64,000 bases of DNA from Tubulanus polymorphus. Its lineage: Eukaryota > Nemertea > Palaeonemertea > Tubulaniformes > Tubulanidae. Made by a program: the position numbers and the translations under genes. Under the pieces are notes generated by a model. It saw only the letters and a list, made by a program, of their open reading frames with translations, was not told the origin of the DNA and did no database searches. Positions 25,401-38,819 of this stretch are shown one piece after another (position 1 is the stretch's first letter; each line of letters opens with the position of its first letter). Location: positions 22,214,450-22,278,449 of the forward strand of contig NC_134029.1 of the NCBI RefSeq assembly GCF_964204645.1, read 5' to 3'.

Positions 25401-28400
25401 ATTTTTGCGGGCTGTACGCTCCTTCCTTAGTTTGAGATTGAATTCGGGTTCGGCACCGCGCACTTACCATGTCCATTATCTGTATAAGCGTCATTCCGAT
25501 GTAAACGACGACATTTCTAGATGCGTTATACACCGGTCGAACACTGCTGTCGTAATGTTGAAATACTCGCCTGACTAGCCTCTGTTCGTCTGGTAAATCT
25601 TCCTCTTTCACTGCAAAATGCAACAATATTTCATCCGGCTGTTCATTAAAAAGAATTACATTCGATTATCAACCGGAAGAAATATGGCCGCCAGGTGGGC
25701 AAACGATAATTACATTAGAAATGATTCACCATCGAATTGAGAATCCGTATTGTCGAGTTTTCCGCTGAAGCAGGCGCCATGCGTGCAACAATTCTAATGA
25801 AACATTTATTGAAATATCTTGCCATTTTTGTCAAGACGAATAGCGTTAAAACCTACGAACGAACTTGATACTCATTCTCATAGAAATTGCATCCTATTGG
25901 ATTGATTTCTTAGAAAATATCTGATTCCGATTGTGAAACCCCGCTTTTAGCCTTCGCATTGGTGACAGTGCTATTAATCGTCCTTTTATTTTGGACCCCG
26001 CTTTCTAATTCCCCTAGATCTGTCCCTGATTGCAATCATTCACGTGTTCGCAAGCAATAGATAATTTCAAAAATTTCTTACATGCGCCGAATTAGATATT
26101 TCTGCGCTGTCCGCGTGAACGAAACAAATGCAATTAACCTAACAGAAAAACAATTTGCAATATCCGCTAGGCAAACACAGCGTTGATAGATCCGTAAAAT
26201 GGCGGCTCCACTTCCGGATCCGTGACCGGTGATACAAACTAATGTAATTTCGATGGTAACGTCTGACTGCCCAATATAGAAACTTATCTAGGATCCAACC
26301 CTCCGTGGCCTGGTCTCAAATATCTAGGTAGCTGACTGCGGTTTATGATGCACTTCGTTATTGCATTGTTCGAATCTTTCCCGCATGAATAATTGCCAAT
26401 AGACTATATATATAAATCACTGTTAAGCATGTAATTGAATTAATAGTTCGCTTATATTGGGTTAGGTAGCAATCAATGTAACCGCTATTTGCTCATAGAT
26501 TGATTGTAAAAAACATGCGATCGAGATCGCAATATGTGACACGCTTAAGGGAAGGAAGTGCGAGATGCCACAATACTTTTGAATGTAATTGTAAGAATAT
26601 GAATTAAAGCGTTTTCATTTCATGCCTTATATGATAATTACAGTATTGTAGTTGAAATGACAGGCAGTACGCACGAGTATGTACGTGTATAGTCACAGAA
26701 TGTCAAATTGAATGCAAATTGACAGCTAAGACAGGAGAGGTATATACGCATTATAAAGACGCATTAGCTGCATCCGATGGAGTTCAAGTTCCCATTAAAT
26801 CCGTAGACAAATATAAGACCCTCGAAAATTGTCTACAAGACAGTTGATTTACTCCAAAGATGTTCCAAGGCGCAGAGACTACCGGACTACATCGCGCTGA
26901 AGCAGTTATTCTATTCATACGTGTTGCTGCTATAGCGGGCGCACGATTTTCTCGTGGTGTTCGTGATACCATAATTTCGGTGTTTAACAATTTATAAGGT
27001 TTATCGCACCCGAGAGCCGGGCGTAAAGTGCAACATGTTAACTAGTTTATTGGCACTACGGGACGAATTCGTTCGATACATCATTATATCCCCTATAGAG
27101 TTCTATATATTACCTCAGGTTAACGGCTTTAAGACGGTAAACAACACGAAGATAAAACGACTACTAATTTTTAGAAGCGTTCTGTCGACATGTAATTCTT
27201 GTGTGACGCGGCGGGCAGCTGTTTCTGTTGTGTACGTAGGATTAATTATTTAGAATTATCTGTTCCGTTTTTATTTGATGACGGGGAAAATTTGCCCGCT
27301 GATGTAATCGATGTTATTGCAAATAACGAACATAATTCGGTTATATCAACAGACCGAAATGATTGCCTGTATACGGATTATAGTAAAATAGCAATAGATG
27401 TTCATCCAGAAAAAAAAAACCTAAAACCGAGATGTTTTTCTATAATGAGGTGATATCGTTGAATAGGTACGCGCAACGTTTCTTGAGACGCATCATTATC
27501 TTTTTTATTTATATGTTCGCGAGGTATTCGCCATACTTTCGACCACGTCGCTGGATCCATAATGATTTTCCTATTAAATTCCTCCCCGCGATTTTGACGC
27601 GATTCATTAAAAGTCACGTCAATTACGTCGATAGATTGTCGATTGTCGAACACACGAAGCCGACACGGGACCAATTCAACTCGCCGGTTCTATACGTCGA
27701 ACTCATGAAGCCAGCGGCTACGATTTTCTCGTTGATCTACTGTGAATTCAACCCTGTGTTCCCCGACGGAACTATCACACGGATATACGGCATCTCATCT
27801 CGCCGTCAATCCGCTCGTGTCAAAAGACGTTCTTTTTACATTCCCATACATTACAGCTCACGCCGGAGCCTTCCCGCACTCAGCCGAGAATTATATTCCG
27901 CTTTTTAATGTCTCGTCTCGTCGAAGCAATCGCCCAACGGGTACAGTATTCTAATGGTTTTGTTCTTTTTATACCCAGAGAGAAGAAGCGCATCACTTTA
28001 CTAGAGATTTCAGATTCAATTTAACGACCTCGTAGACTCCGGAACGCGATTCGCTTGAAACGGTAGCCATTACCTATATTAGAATGGAACTGGAGCGTCG
28101 GGAAGCATTACCCGTGTCAGTCACGGGGAACGGGGAAACTAGAACGATTTAGAATTATATTGCGCTCATAAAAAACCGAGCAACGTACATAAACCATCTG
28201 CTTCTTATTCATTGATTGTTTCTACTTCAGTTACCATTAAAAACCGTCGTTCGGAGCGATAGGTTCTAGCTAATTAAATGGGGCTGGACGAATATCGATA
28301 TTACCGCGTTTGGGGTTAGGGTCATATATATAGTCTTTTTTTGCGTCGACGAAATTCGGTAATGTGATATAAAAAATATGTGATATATCTCGTCAGTATC

Positions 28401-31400
28401 GATTTCTACTTGTTACAGACGAGCAAGAATCGGGAGTAATTTACACATTATGACAGTCGATTTAAATGGAGCTGAGCGTCAGGGATTTTAAACCCATGAT
28501 GTTTCTCGTTATATATCCATCCATCACGGGACTCCAATCTATGCATAAATACGATTATTATTCCCCGAGGTCCGGCTGTATATTGAAACGATCATCCGCG
28601 TCTTCTCGCTGGCTCTCGTCTGCGAGTCAATCGCTGATGTGTCATTTCGTGAATGAATCACATCGTTTGTTTATGTATATATCGTTTTGATACACGACAA
28701 TGCAAGAGGATGTATACGCGAATATACCAAAGAAAGGGAAAACTTAGTTTGGAAAGCAATAAAAACTTATTCTTTCCACATACGAACTGGAGTTAAACTT
28801 TGTTTTTAATTTAGAATATGACACAATACGTGGAATTGGCACCGGTTAAGCCTATTGGCTACTCTCGGCCGTCCGGTGTCGAGTGATGACCTTGACCTTC
28901 AGTTATGTACTTATACTTTTGCGAGTCACTAATTTTTTTGGTAGCTGACACAAATCATTCGAATGTGTTTATCTTTGAAAAAGCAATATATATCTTTTCC
29001 GTTGATCGAATAAAACTGTTTCTTTCCCAAACAAAAAAGCTTTCACTTATGACCACTGCGCGTACCTCCTGTTCCGAGTTCATGAAGACAGTTTCTAAAC
29101 TTCTATATCTACCTTTTCATGTAAGTTTGAATGAGTCCGATAATGAGAGCAAAATCAGTTTCAATCCGACCGATTCATGATTAGCGGCATCATGTTGCGT
29201 CTTAGATTTCTCGGTATTTCACGAATTTGTGTTTCTACTCGGTAACGTGACACGAGGAAATCGGCTCGGAGAGAAATTGAAATCATCCACAAACGCAAAA
29301 CATGTCGCGTTTGAAAATGACTGATGACGTTTATATTTGCTCGAGTTTCGATCTGGAACGTGTTTCTTTTCAGTTTTCAGGAAATCGGAAAATATTCACG
29401 AGCACGCGCGCAAGCATTCAGCGATACAGATATAGCTAAACCTTGTATCTTACGTTCAGATCTGTTCGGTTGAAATTCGACCTTTTTAATCTAATCAAAA
29501 GTTATAATGCGATGTAGTCTATTCTGTTCCCATAGCTCTCAATTTCTAGAAGTGCTTGAATTGTTGGCATGAAATAAATGTATGAATTTGACTCCGCGTT
29601 GATTTGCAGGTGATGGCATAGGCCTGTTGATTCTGAGGAAACAAGCGAGATTACCAGCACACGTATCGTAGATTATGTGATTCGCAGATTATCACGCTAA
29701 TTAAGATGTAGCACTATACGTTAGAAGATACAGCACAGTCTACACAGCGCCATGTCTCGCGGGTCCATGGGAAAGATGTTATAAATCATTCAGATTCAAT
29801 ATGTTTGGTTATGGATCACTCTTCCGAGTTATCTAAAAATGCACATCGCGTTTGATCGACTCTGTCTCTGTCTCTATCACAAGAGAGAAAGAAGGAAGGA
29901 CGGGAGAGAGCATGATTCATTGTTGAGTAGTTAATTTTGCTGCGATTGGTATCAAATCCGAAAGGTACGCCTTAGACGACCTGTAGCAATTACTTCTGCG
30001 GCTACGCTTTTCAAAGGCAGAACATATTCATTGATATCCATGACATGCAAATGAAAACGCACTTTTATTCAACAGATATGGAAAAATGTAAAGAAAAAAA
30101 ACGTGGGGCTGCGAAATCTTATGCGTAAAGATATTGTATAGATGCAGCGGTAGTTGCTGTAATGTTGCAATACAACAGATGCATCTAATTCTGAAACAAT
30201 AGATATTTTTTCTATCAGTAAAAACGTGCAAAAAAGCTGCTTGAACTGTAAACTACAGAACCAAGATTATTGTGTAAAGATCAGACTGAATGCGCATGAC
30301 TTCTCTCCAAATTAGCTGCGCCGAGGGACAGATCTATATTTCATTCCATCTATCTAATGGGGGTTAAATTTGCTTATTCTCGGCTTGGTACCGGTACTTC
30401 GACATGGAGGATACTTACTGTCGTCTGGTAAAGGCGGGTAATGATGGGTAGAGCCTGTCATCCCGCCCGCTAGGTGGCGGTCTCTGTTGTTTTTCTGACG
30501 GGTTTTCAGCGGATCTGCAATGGATAGAATTCATTCAACTGTTTGATACATTTTAATTCTTGAATTATAGCTTAATCATCTTGATGATCGAATTCATTTC
30601 TAGTATGAATCACATGCGGATAATGTAAGTTATAATAGATGGAAATGAGTTATTAAACATCATAGGTGGTATAGTTTACTATTTCTCGTGGTATACCAAG
30701 CGTCTGTAACATGTTTGCCATCGTTTATCTCGGGGGAACCTATCTAAACTTCATTTCAAGCATGGATTTGTGTTTGGATGATGAGCAGCACGCGTAGAAA
30801 CTCCTGATAATTTTCTTCAAAATAATTCCCCACGTATACAGCCTGATTACCCATCGAACCATAAAGGACGTAAAGTTCGTTAGACAAGACAAAAATTCCT
30901 ATTGGTCTCTTGAAGCCCCGGGATATCGTCGGTGGCGCTTGCTTCTTTAATCTTCAACATCGAATGTGGAATCGAATTTTTACTGTCATTACAAAGTAGA
31001 GTTTAATTCGCGACGTCAAAGAATGTAGAAAATTAGAAGAGAGGCGACGGCACAATTACAGTTGATTACCTTGCAGTATTTCAGTACAATACGACGCCAT
31101 CAGCGAGTTTAAACAGTTGTGTAGCTGTATAGACAGTGGAATTAATGGAAATTGTGTCACCATGAAATTAGAGTTATATATATGTATATACGGCATCATT
31201 TGTAAATATAAGATCCAATAAGGACCTAGGAAGCTCTTAACTTCTATCTTAATGACTCGGTGTGTAGTTTCGGGCAAATTCGTGTTTAAGTTTATGATTA
31301 GCCTACGGTGAAAATCCGGTCGAATATTCGTCGCCTTAGTTCATATGCACTCTATGAATTTTAGCGGTTCGTCGATAAAGCGGTCGTAATGGGTTGAGAC

Positions 31401-34301
31401 TCGATGGAAATTTAATTAAACGTAACTGAAATCTCCTAATTCGGTGAGCAGTCATCGGCTTATCTGATAAAAAGTGTCATCATAAATACGACGAGAAACG
31501 ATCAATATACTTAACATCTTTATGCGTTTAGAAAGTGACGCTATCGCTGTGAAGAGCTTGTTCTGCGGCAGCGAAAATCAAGAGCTATCAGAAACGTGGC
31601 TCAGATTCATTTTGATTCGTCATAAGAGCGAATACAAAAATTCAGCATTTTCGACGAGTGTCTTTCTGTTTTCTGTGAACTGATTTTAGAATGTTCGGGG
31701 TATTGTATCGGCTGTCCCGGTTATTCCGGCCAGCGGTATAAGAAAAGATAAAAGGTACGAGATATTCATCAACATTGTACTGGTCATGCATATCATCGCA
31801 CAAACGTCACGAGGGAGGGAACCTGTATGTATATAAATGAGAAATCATGCAACATCGCGGTCGGTTTGATTATACCATATACGGGGATTTTACGCGACAG
31901 TGAAGACACCGACATCGTGTCACTGCGCATCAGTGCTAACAGACTCATACACCCGACTGACTGCTTAGTTTTGTCGAAATAACCGTATTGATGCATCACG
32001 TATCACCAATGCGTCCAAACATTTTGATAGTTAAACGTGAATTGTGGCCTGCGTCGTTTCTCAAAGGTCGCCATAACATTAGAGTGGCGCCAGCTTTGTG
32101 CGAGTAGTATTAAAAACTACTGAATCTAAATCTAATAACTGATCAGTTGTGCGTATAGTCGACACGTAGCTGTATCATCAGCTGGGACGGATGTTGAATC
32201 TGCCAATCTAACAACAGCTGATCAATTCAGTAAAATACTCTAAACAATTTAACAAAGCTTAGAACAAAGGCTTGCCACTTCAGCGAGACAGGTGCGCGAT
32301 TTTGTAGATATTCATATTCAAATTATTTTTATTCATGATCTATGAATCAGGCCAAATTCATTTGGCTTAGTTCCCACAATCTTATAGCTAACTTCTCGGC
32401 AGATTCAGATTCAGCACCACATAGCATATTTCCACTGCTTTTAATTTTCTCCCCATTATCTTCGTATTGCGGATAACAGTCTGCAAAACGCGGAGCGCGC
32501 CATTCGACGCTAATGTGCGACAGTTTGGGAATTTTGTCTTTATTGCAACACGACACAACTCACATGGGAGAACAATTATTGTCTCTCAGAAATGAATATG
32601 CGGATTTACAAAACACACAAACGAGTTGTACATAGGCGAAGAACTGATATGATGCCAGGAAGTTTTTATATCGTAGATGTTTTCACGCTCGATGAAACAT
32701 GATCTCTGAATAATGTTTATTAGTTTTTTTTGTCGATTTGCCGGTGCACGAGATGTAATGACCGAATGCATAACATGTTATTACGCTGTATATATTGATG
32801 TAATGTATTTCCCTCCAGGACACTTAGAATATGATAAAAAGATGATTTTGTTTGGGTCATAATTTTCTTGCGGAATTAGACGTGGAAAACGAGATCTTTT
32901 TGTTAAAGGAACCACGTTAGCCCGGTGCCAAATATCTAAAACATTAAGACTGGTAGTAACTTGATTACATAAATACGAGCTTTCGCGAACGTCGTAGTAC
33001 GTCATCAAATTCTTCTGATTTACTTGATGAAGCTATAGAATGCATTATACGCGAAAAACTCGAATTTTTGATTAAGTTTAACCAACCAAGTATCGTTCAG
33101 TCTTCACGTTAACAAAGGCTTGCCACTTCAGCGAGACAGGTGCGCGATTTTGTAGATATTCATATTCAAATTATTTTTATTCATGATCTATGAATCAGGC
33201 CAAATTCATTTGGCTTAGTTCCCACAATCTTATAGCTAACTTCTCGGCAGATTCAGATTCAGCACCACATAGCATATTTCCACTGCTTTTAATTTTCTCC
33301 CCATTATCTTCGTATTGCGGATAACAGTCTGCAAAACGCGGAGCGCGCCATTCGACGCTAATGTGCGACAGTTTGGGAATTTTGTCTTTATTGCAACACG
33401 ACACAACTCACATGGGAGAACAATTATTGTCTCTCAGAAATGAATATGCGGATTTACAAAACACACAAACGAGTTGTACATAGGCGAAGAACTGATATGA
33501 TGCCAGGAAGTTTTTATATCGTAGATGTTTTCACGCTCGATGAAACATGATCTCTGAATAATGTTTATTAGTTTTTTTTGTCGATTTGCCGGTGCACGAG
33601 ATGTAATGACCGAATGCATAACATGTTATTACGCTGTATATATTGATGTAATGTATTTCCCTCCAGGACACTTAGAATATGATAAAAAGATGATTTTGTT
33701 TGGGTCATAATTTTCTTGCGGAATTAGACGTGGAAAACGAGATCTTTTTGTTAAAGGAACCACGTTAGCCCGGTGCCAAATATCTAAAACATTAAGACTG
33801 GTAGTAACTTGATTACATAAATACGAGCTTTCGCGAACGTCGTAGTACGTCATCAAATTCTTCTGATTTACTTGATGAAGCTATAGAATGCATTATACGC
33901 GAAAAACTCGAATTTTTGATTAAGTTTAACCAACCAAGTATCGTTCAGTCTTCACGTTAACTGATTTGACACAAGAGAAAAATGATATTTACTGAATGGG
34001 CACAGACGGTATCAACTTTTTGCCATGAAGAAAATATTAGAAATGCATCAATTTATTCAATTCATTCTACGATTCTGAAGCCTAGGAAAATGCTATTATA
34101 ATTTTCGTTCATTTTTTTTCCAACGCGTTATTTGCAAATTCGCAAATATGGTTTATTTACCATACTTTAAAATATTACCATACTTTGTATAAGCTTACCT
34201 TTTCTTGTGCCGATTCCCGGTAGTTTTTTCTGTTTGCTTCCGTCTAAACATTGCAGCAGGAATATCCAAACAAAGAAGAAATAATACGTCCTTATGTACA
34301 T
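19443..34301 (-). CDS. Nicotinic acetylcholine receptor-type subunit, complete (6 coding exons, 530 aa)
   Basis: Pentameric Cys-loop channel subunit of the plasma membrane. Exons in gene order: 34199-34301 (signal peptide, FFFVWIFLLQCLDG), 25468-25610, 24921-24965 (45 nt, DEKNQVLVTNVWLVH), 22985-23094 (110 nt, TWKDQRIGW..LPDIVLYNN), 20237-20772, 19443-20098. They total 1593 nt in frame. The Cys-loop is SCKVDITYFPFDLQCC. M1 starts RRILYYVINIILP; M2 is GEKVTLGVTVLLSYSVFMLL, with the -1' Glu of cation channels and the 9' Leu. M3 lies in IYLTVSMAVTSVSVILTVL. A basic/Ser-rich loop of about 100 residues precedes M4 (FFWIFLLVMVIYLLTLLVF). Loop C (VVYPIGHEIYPDV) lacks the vicinal Cys pair of alpha subunits, so this is a non-alpha type. 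The 45 and 110 nt exon sizes are those of classical nAChR genes. Intron 1 is 8.6 kb and carries a perfect tandem duplication. No inactivating change is visible. Confidence 0.93.
20773..22984 (-). other. nAChR intron 4 (2.2 kb)
   Basis: Intron between the W-x-D exon and the Cys-loop exon. It includes a degenerate tRNA-like head (21810-21855) and a short direct repeat, GTCACGTTAACGC, near 22635 and 22687. The 154-codon plus frame at 21189-21653 has no recognisable domain and is treated as chance. Confidence 0.7.
21810..21855 (+). repeat. Degenerate tRNA-like (SINE head) sequence
   Basis: TCGTCTAGTGG resembles a polymerase III A box and GGTTCAATC, about 36 nt on, resembles a B box. This is the spacing of tRNA-derived SINEs. 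The acceptor stem is not convincing, so it is a decayed SINE or tRNA pseudogene at best. Confidence 0.3.
23095..24920 (-). other. nAChR intron 3 (1.8 kb), with a GT microsatellite
   Basis: Intron between the 110-nt and 45-nt nAChR exons. A GT-rich simple repeat lies at about 23415-23444. No other structured element is seen. Open frames at 22998-23288 and 23504-23773 (-) run through intron sequence and show no domain. Confidence 0.7.
25611..34198 (-). other. nAChR intron 1 (8.6 kb)
   Basis: This stretch lies between the signal-peptide exon and the first ligand-binding-domain exon. It is AT-rich with no exon I can support. It holds the 848-bp tandem duplication (32263-33958) and a CT/GA-rich stretch near 29865-29910. 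Overlapping open frames on both strands around 27200-27950, up to 158 codons, lack any family motif or clear splice sites. Confidence 0.7.
32263..33958. repeat. Perfect tandem duplication, two 848-bp copies
   Basis: Copy 1 runs 32263-33110 and copy 2 runs 33111-33958. Three minus-strand frames of 69, 61 and 75 codons recur at an exact 848-base offset with identical translations, and the bases I compared are identical. The junction falls at AAC. The unit has no inverted or LTR ends, so it is a segmental tandem duplication and not a transposon. It sits inside nAChR intron 1. The 69-codon minus frame (32347-32556 and 33195-33404) looks modestly protein-like but is unassigned. Confidence 0.95.
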
Positions 34302-37300
34302 CCTTTTCCTGCATAACCCGAAAAAACGTATCCTCAGCACAGCGAAATCCCGTCTAAACCGATTTGTAACAATTTAATCCGATTTACAACGACAAATTGG
34401 TATCGAAAATTCCACAAAGGCGTGCGAAACTGGTCACCGCAGCTACTGGCACTGCGTACTGGTTGTCCATTGGAGACTAGCGTACTGTAACGACAGCAGT
34501 TATAGGTGGAAAGCTGAAACTAACTGTCGATCCTACTGGTACCTATCGTGTTAGCGTTTTACTCAATCCTCTCTATATCTCTCTCGAGGCTCGGTTTAGA
34601 CCGCTATATTCGAACCGTCTGCGTCGATTATAATTACGTTTCAATGAATTATCGTCTATAAAAGAGAAACAACCCCCCAGTGTAGTCGATCTCAATTTAA
34701 AATCTAACAGCCTCCCGCTGTCAGCTGGTAAGTGATGCAACGGATGCGTATACCGCTGCTGCAGCTGAGTCTCGCATTCTCCATCATTGAGACCTTTCCG
34801 GCGGTCCTTAATGTCGGCAATTCATTTGAAAACAGTGTGGCAGGGATACAAATCATCTTCGTCAGCATTTTTCTGGCTTAAAGGTGGCGTCCAATGCAAA
34901 TGTGTCATTTGTCTGACAGTCGTGTTCAGGCAGGCTGCCAAGGCGGAACAGGTTACATGCCGAGTGGTAAACTAATCGAATCTCCATCAGGAATAATCTA
35001 TCTGATAGTTGCTTCTTTTTAGTTTTAACAAAACCCCACCAGGTGAGTTGCATGTTATTAATTAGATGGCGAACAAATCGAATCATCCTCTGAATTGTCT
35101 TTTTAGAATGATTTGATCCCGATAGATGGCGAGGATGCGGCAATATTTTGAGAGCCGATCATCAAGATGTAAACTTGAGCGTATTTAACTTACCATAATC
35201 TTTTAAAATCTTTCATTTCAAAAAATCGGTTTATAAAATGTATTCTCAGTGGTTTGGGCCTCGGCATTTGAGGCGATATGAGGTTAGTTTGTGCTGCACA
35301 GTAATATATCTGACAGTCGTTATTTCTTAGTTCGATCATGATTCCGATATGTGGCGAAGATAATGTCGGACATCTGCCTCCTGGTAATCAGTTAACCCGT
35401 CTGTGCTTAAGTTTCGCGATCGGATATTTATCACTCTGGTAATCAGTCCATCCGATAATTAAACGAACAATTAGGGAACTAACTAGAGGCAGTGCGGCAA
35501 TGAGTTTATATCATAACTAGACATAATTTCAGAATGATTGAAAATATGAAATATATCTAAACTGCAGATGAGAGCCTTCCACTCAGGTTTCAGGTTAAAC
35601 GAGATTATAATTCAATCTCGCCGACATTTCAAATGCTGACAACGACCCGATGTAAAACGTCGAGACGAAACGAAATACAAAGTAAAACCGAAAAGTCTAA
35701 TTAAGATAAAAACGACGCGTTCGACGCCGCTTCGAAGCCTCCGGGGAATTGTTGAAACTTCGAGGGAATCATTTGAAATTCAAGCCAGATTAGATTTGTC
35801 AAATTCTCGTTCGAATCGTTGTTCTCCGTTCAGAACAAGCGCCGTATTAATGGTTTAGAGAGACTGGCTATTGCTGAAGGTGAAAGATAGTAATTGGATT
35901 TATGGTCACATTTTCTTTGCCTCGCACTTGTGTCAACTCATCGATCAACGACGCAAATCCTTTGTCGGTGGGTACAATTCGCCACCGGCTCCACCCGATC
36001 ATAATTCATCTTTTTTCGCGCAAAATGGATTTTTTAATTTCCGAAACGTGTTTTACCGTTCCGTCGTCGACTGTCAAAATGTCGTTAGCGTTTTGTTGAA
36101 ACCGTCTACAACATGTGACAAAACAAAACACAGTCTGTGACAAAACGCTGAGTCGATTGCCAGCGGTTTTCAAATGACAGCAGCTTGCTTACACACAATT
36201 CTTGATTAAAATCGATGTCAATCAAGCGACTGAATGAACGCGGTCAATATGATTTTTTTGGGGATTTCTAAGATCGAAAATGTTGCACATACATGTGCGC
36301 ATGTATTCCCCGCACGCATTGGGCTTTTTATTGATGGATTATGAAATAAAGTTTTCATTAGAACGCGCGCTGTATGCAAACCCCCGCCGGGACAATTTAT
36401 AACACGATCTGCCACGGAAAATCGCAACATATTACTCAACCCCAGCGGCTCTGAGACGTTAATTCTATTAGAAAGCCAAGATATTGTTTGTGTTAAGAGA
36501 AGATATTGAATCCGCAGACGATAAGCAACAAGTCGAACAACTTAAACGATCGTTAACGATTTTGAATTGATACGAAATGTTCGTGGCTATGATAAACCGT
36601 ACATTTTACTATCGCTCTTATCTAAATTCGGAAAGACCTTTCTATGAACTGAGATCGAAGTTTTGTGATAAAGCTTAACTTAAACACGATTCGACTGCAA
36701 CATTACGGGCCGATATAGCTTAGTGTAATATCAGTTTTGTTTCATTTTTATTAAGCTAAATTATCACGAAGGATTTTGTCGTATTAGATTTTCCATTTTC
36801 AGCTTATAATGGAAACTGTGAAGGGATCAGATTGCTGAAGCCCTGATATATTTTCACGGCCTGGTAAACTCCAGCCATCTGTAACAACACGACAGTCTGC
36901 ATATCAGTAACATCGCTTCGCTTGAGGGTATTTTTCCACTACGGAGAAAAAAATGATCATGGTCGCTACAGTCCAACTGGCGACTACGGGCAGATTGGAG
37001 ATTTTTACTCTGAAGGTGAAAAACGACTTAAAAGTGGTCTTCGAATGAGGATTCGGTCTAGTATCTGGTCTGAAGATCAAACATTATTTGTCTATACGGC
37101 GTGAAGTATGTTCAATTCCTTCCAAGGTCTGTGCGACGAAATAGTTTTTCCCCACATAAACATCATGAATTTCTATCCGCCTCAATGTCAACATCGTAGG
37201 ACTTATTCTAACCAACTAAATAACATGTCCTTATGACATTTCTGAGCACGGTTATGTTTACGTGATGATAAATCTAACAATTTCTCGCGACGGTCTCAAA

Positions 37301-37740
37301 TAATTCGAATGATAAATTGTAGATGTCGTAGCGATATCGGGGCGTCTCGAGTATACGTACGTTTGACTATTTCCGATCGCTGCTGCTGTGGTAAGTCTCA
37401 AATCGTAGCTATCAACACCTTCAACACGTTCATTACGGCCTAGCAAGCCGGCTGTGAAATCGTTAATTGGTAATAGATCTTTCCTTCTGTATGTGACCTT
37501 TCCCAGTCGAACAGCGATCTCGCTTGCCAAAGAATGACGGATGGATATGTCGCAGTGTCAATAGCTTGTATGCCCAGAAAAGCCTTCAATTGACGGCTAA
37601 TGTCTTATGATGGAAGGCCGGCTGACCACGTTTCGAATAGAAACGAACCGCTGTGATATATGACAACGGCACGTCTGGCCGAAAATCGAAATCTGCTCAA
37701 TTCCAACACGCAATATGTATATGTATATACGCATATACAG
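34302..37740. other. nAChR 5' flank and intergenic
   Basis: Contains the presumed nAChR 5' UTR and promoter (minus strand, just right of 34301). A TATAAAAG lies on the plus strand at 34657-34664, with a donor-like CTGGTAAGTG about 70 nt on. Partially similar blocks near 34990, 35100 and 35330 (tctgata/cagt; gatyccgata; tggcgargat) suggest old local duplication. Plus and minus frames at 36922-37104 and 37258-37530 are open without recognisable domains. Confidence 0.4.
34657..34664 (+). promoter_or_regulatory. Candidate TATA box, divergent from nAChR
   Basis: TATAAAAG, followed about 70 nt later by a strong donor-like CTG|GTAAGTG. This could mark the first non-coding exon of a plus-strand transcript divergent from the nAChR gene. 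No coding exon downstream can be tied to it. Confidence 0.2.
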
Positions 37741-37901
37741 AAAACCGGTCCGGAAATTCACCAGTAATTCTAGATCCGACAGACGATTTAGATCCGGAAT
37801 CAACGCTAAATGACGAATGGGCCGACGCGCAAATCGAGCAGCAATTACGGGATAATATTGAACCAAACAACATGACAAATTATCTAATGATACGAAAGTG
37901 A
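37741..37901 (+). other. Possible coding exon, unassigned
   Basis: An open frame follows CATATACAG (acceptor-like). It encodes an acidic segment with SPVILDPTDDLDPEST and DEWADAQIEQQLRDN and ends either at TGA (37899-37901) or at a donor-like GTGAGA after 37897. The PVILDPTD string faintly resembles the conserved PVILDPADP of OAS-type nucleotidyltransferases, but no other part of that fold is visible nearby. It may be an exon of an unrecognised gene or a remnant. Confidence 0.25.
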
Positions 37902-38527
37902 GATCATTTACACGAAATAACGTAATAGATATCATACTGCAGTGCTGGTCGTTTTAAACAAAAACACTTACTATTCATCATAATTTAAAAGCTACATTAA
38001 TTTAGTTTTTTTTTTCTCTCGTTTGTTTCGCTCTTGGGACACAATGTCGGCATCACGAATTTAATATCATTTCTGATTTCCGTAAATTATTAATTCGCGA
38101 TAGTTTTGGCTGTGTTTGATTACTGGTACAATCAAGATTGATGAGAAACTGAGATTTGTTAATTAAGCGCGAATCCAGTTAGTAGTTACCGACAAACCGC
38201 TCCCCTTTTCCATTACGACCAAACCAGCGATAACTGTTGTACTATTTTTTTGCGCAAAAAACTGACGCCTTAAGCAGTATATATTCCCGGTTCCAGAATT
38301 CTGGCACGAATCAGATATTGACAATTTTATTGAAATAAAGAACATGAAGAAGTGCTTAAGCAAAAGCATTTAAAACATGATCTATAATATTAAATGTAGT
38401 ATAGTTATTTCCAGAATTTCGATGTACTGAATTACACATCTACAAATTTAACCCCAACCAGTCACTTGTCGATTCAGGCTGGTTGGAAGCTAGTCTGAAT
38501 GGACCGGCCCGGAATATCCAATTATAT

Positions 38528-38690
38528 ACTTCGATTTATACAAAATATATATCTACCTCGATTTCAAAATCAAACCCCCTGTTTCGCTACCGGTATGTGT
38601 GGAAGGTTTGTAAAGGAAACTTTATCAAAACAAATCAAACGAAATCTACCAATCAAATAAATAACAGGGTCAATCCCTATTTCAAGATTT
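38528..38690 (+). repeat. Dispersed repeat, copy 1
   Basis: Shares long stretches with the reverse complement of 44219-44364: tacttcgattt, tttcaaaatcaaacccc, ctgtttcgct, aatcaaacgaaat, tacca, caaataaataacaggg. The copies are diverged and differ by small insertions, so this is an old mobile-element fragment. Non-coding. Confidence 0.6.
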
Positions 38691-38819
38691 AAAAATACAA
38701 CAATGTAAAAAAATTTTTTTCAAAAGGCAATTCTTGAAAAATTGGATTTTAAATGTGAAGATATTTTGCAATATTTTGAAGAAAAACCTTAATATCAGCG
38801 GTTTATTTCATTCATACAG

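Noticed and set aside
27199-27954. Overlapping frames up to 158 codons
   Set aside because: They lie inside nAChR intron 1, show no motif and are open on both strands at once, as expected by chance.
37258-37620. Minus-strand frames including AFLGIQAIDTATYPSVILW
   Set aside because: Two overlapping frames are both open and no junction pair or family match could be found.
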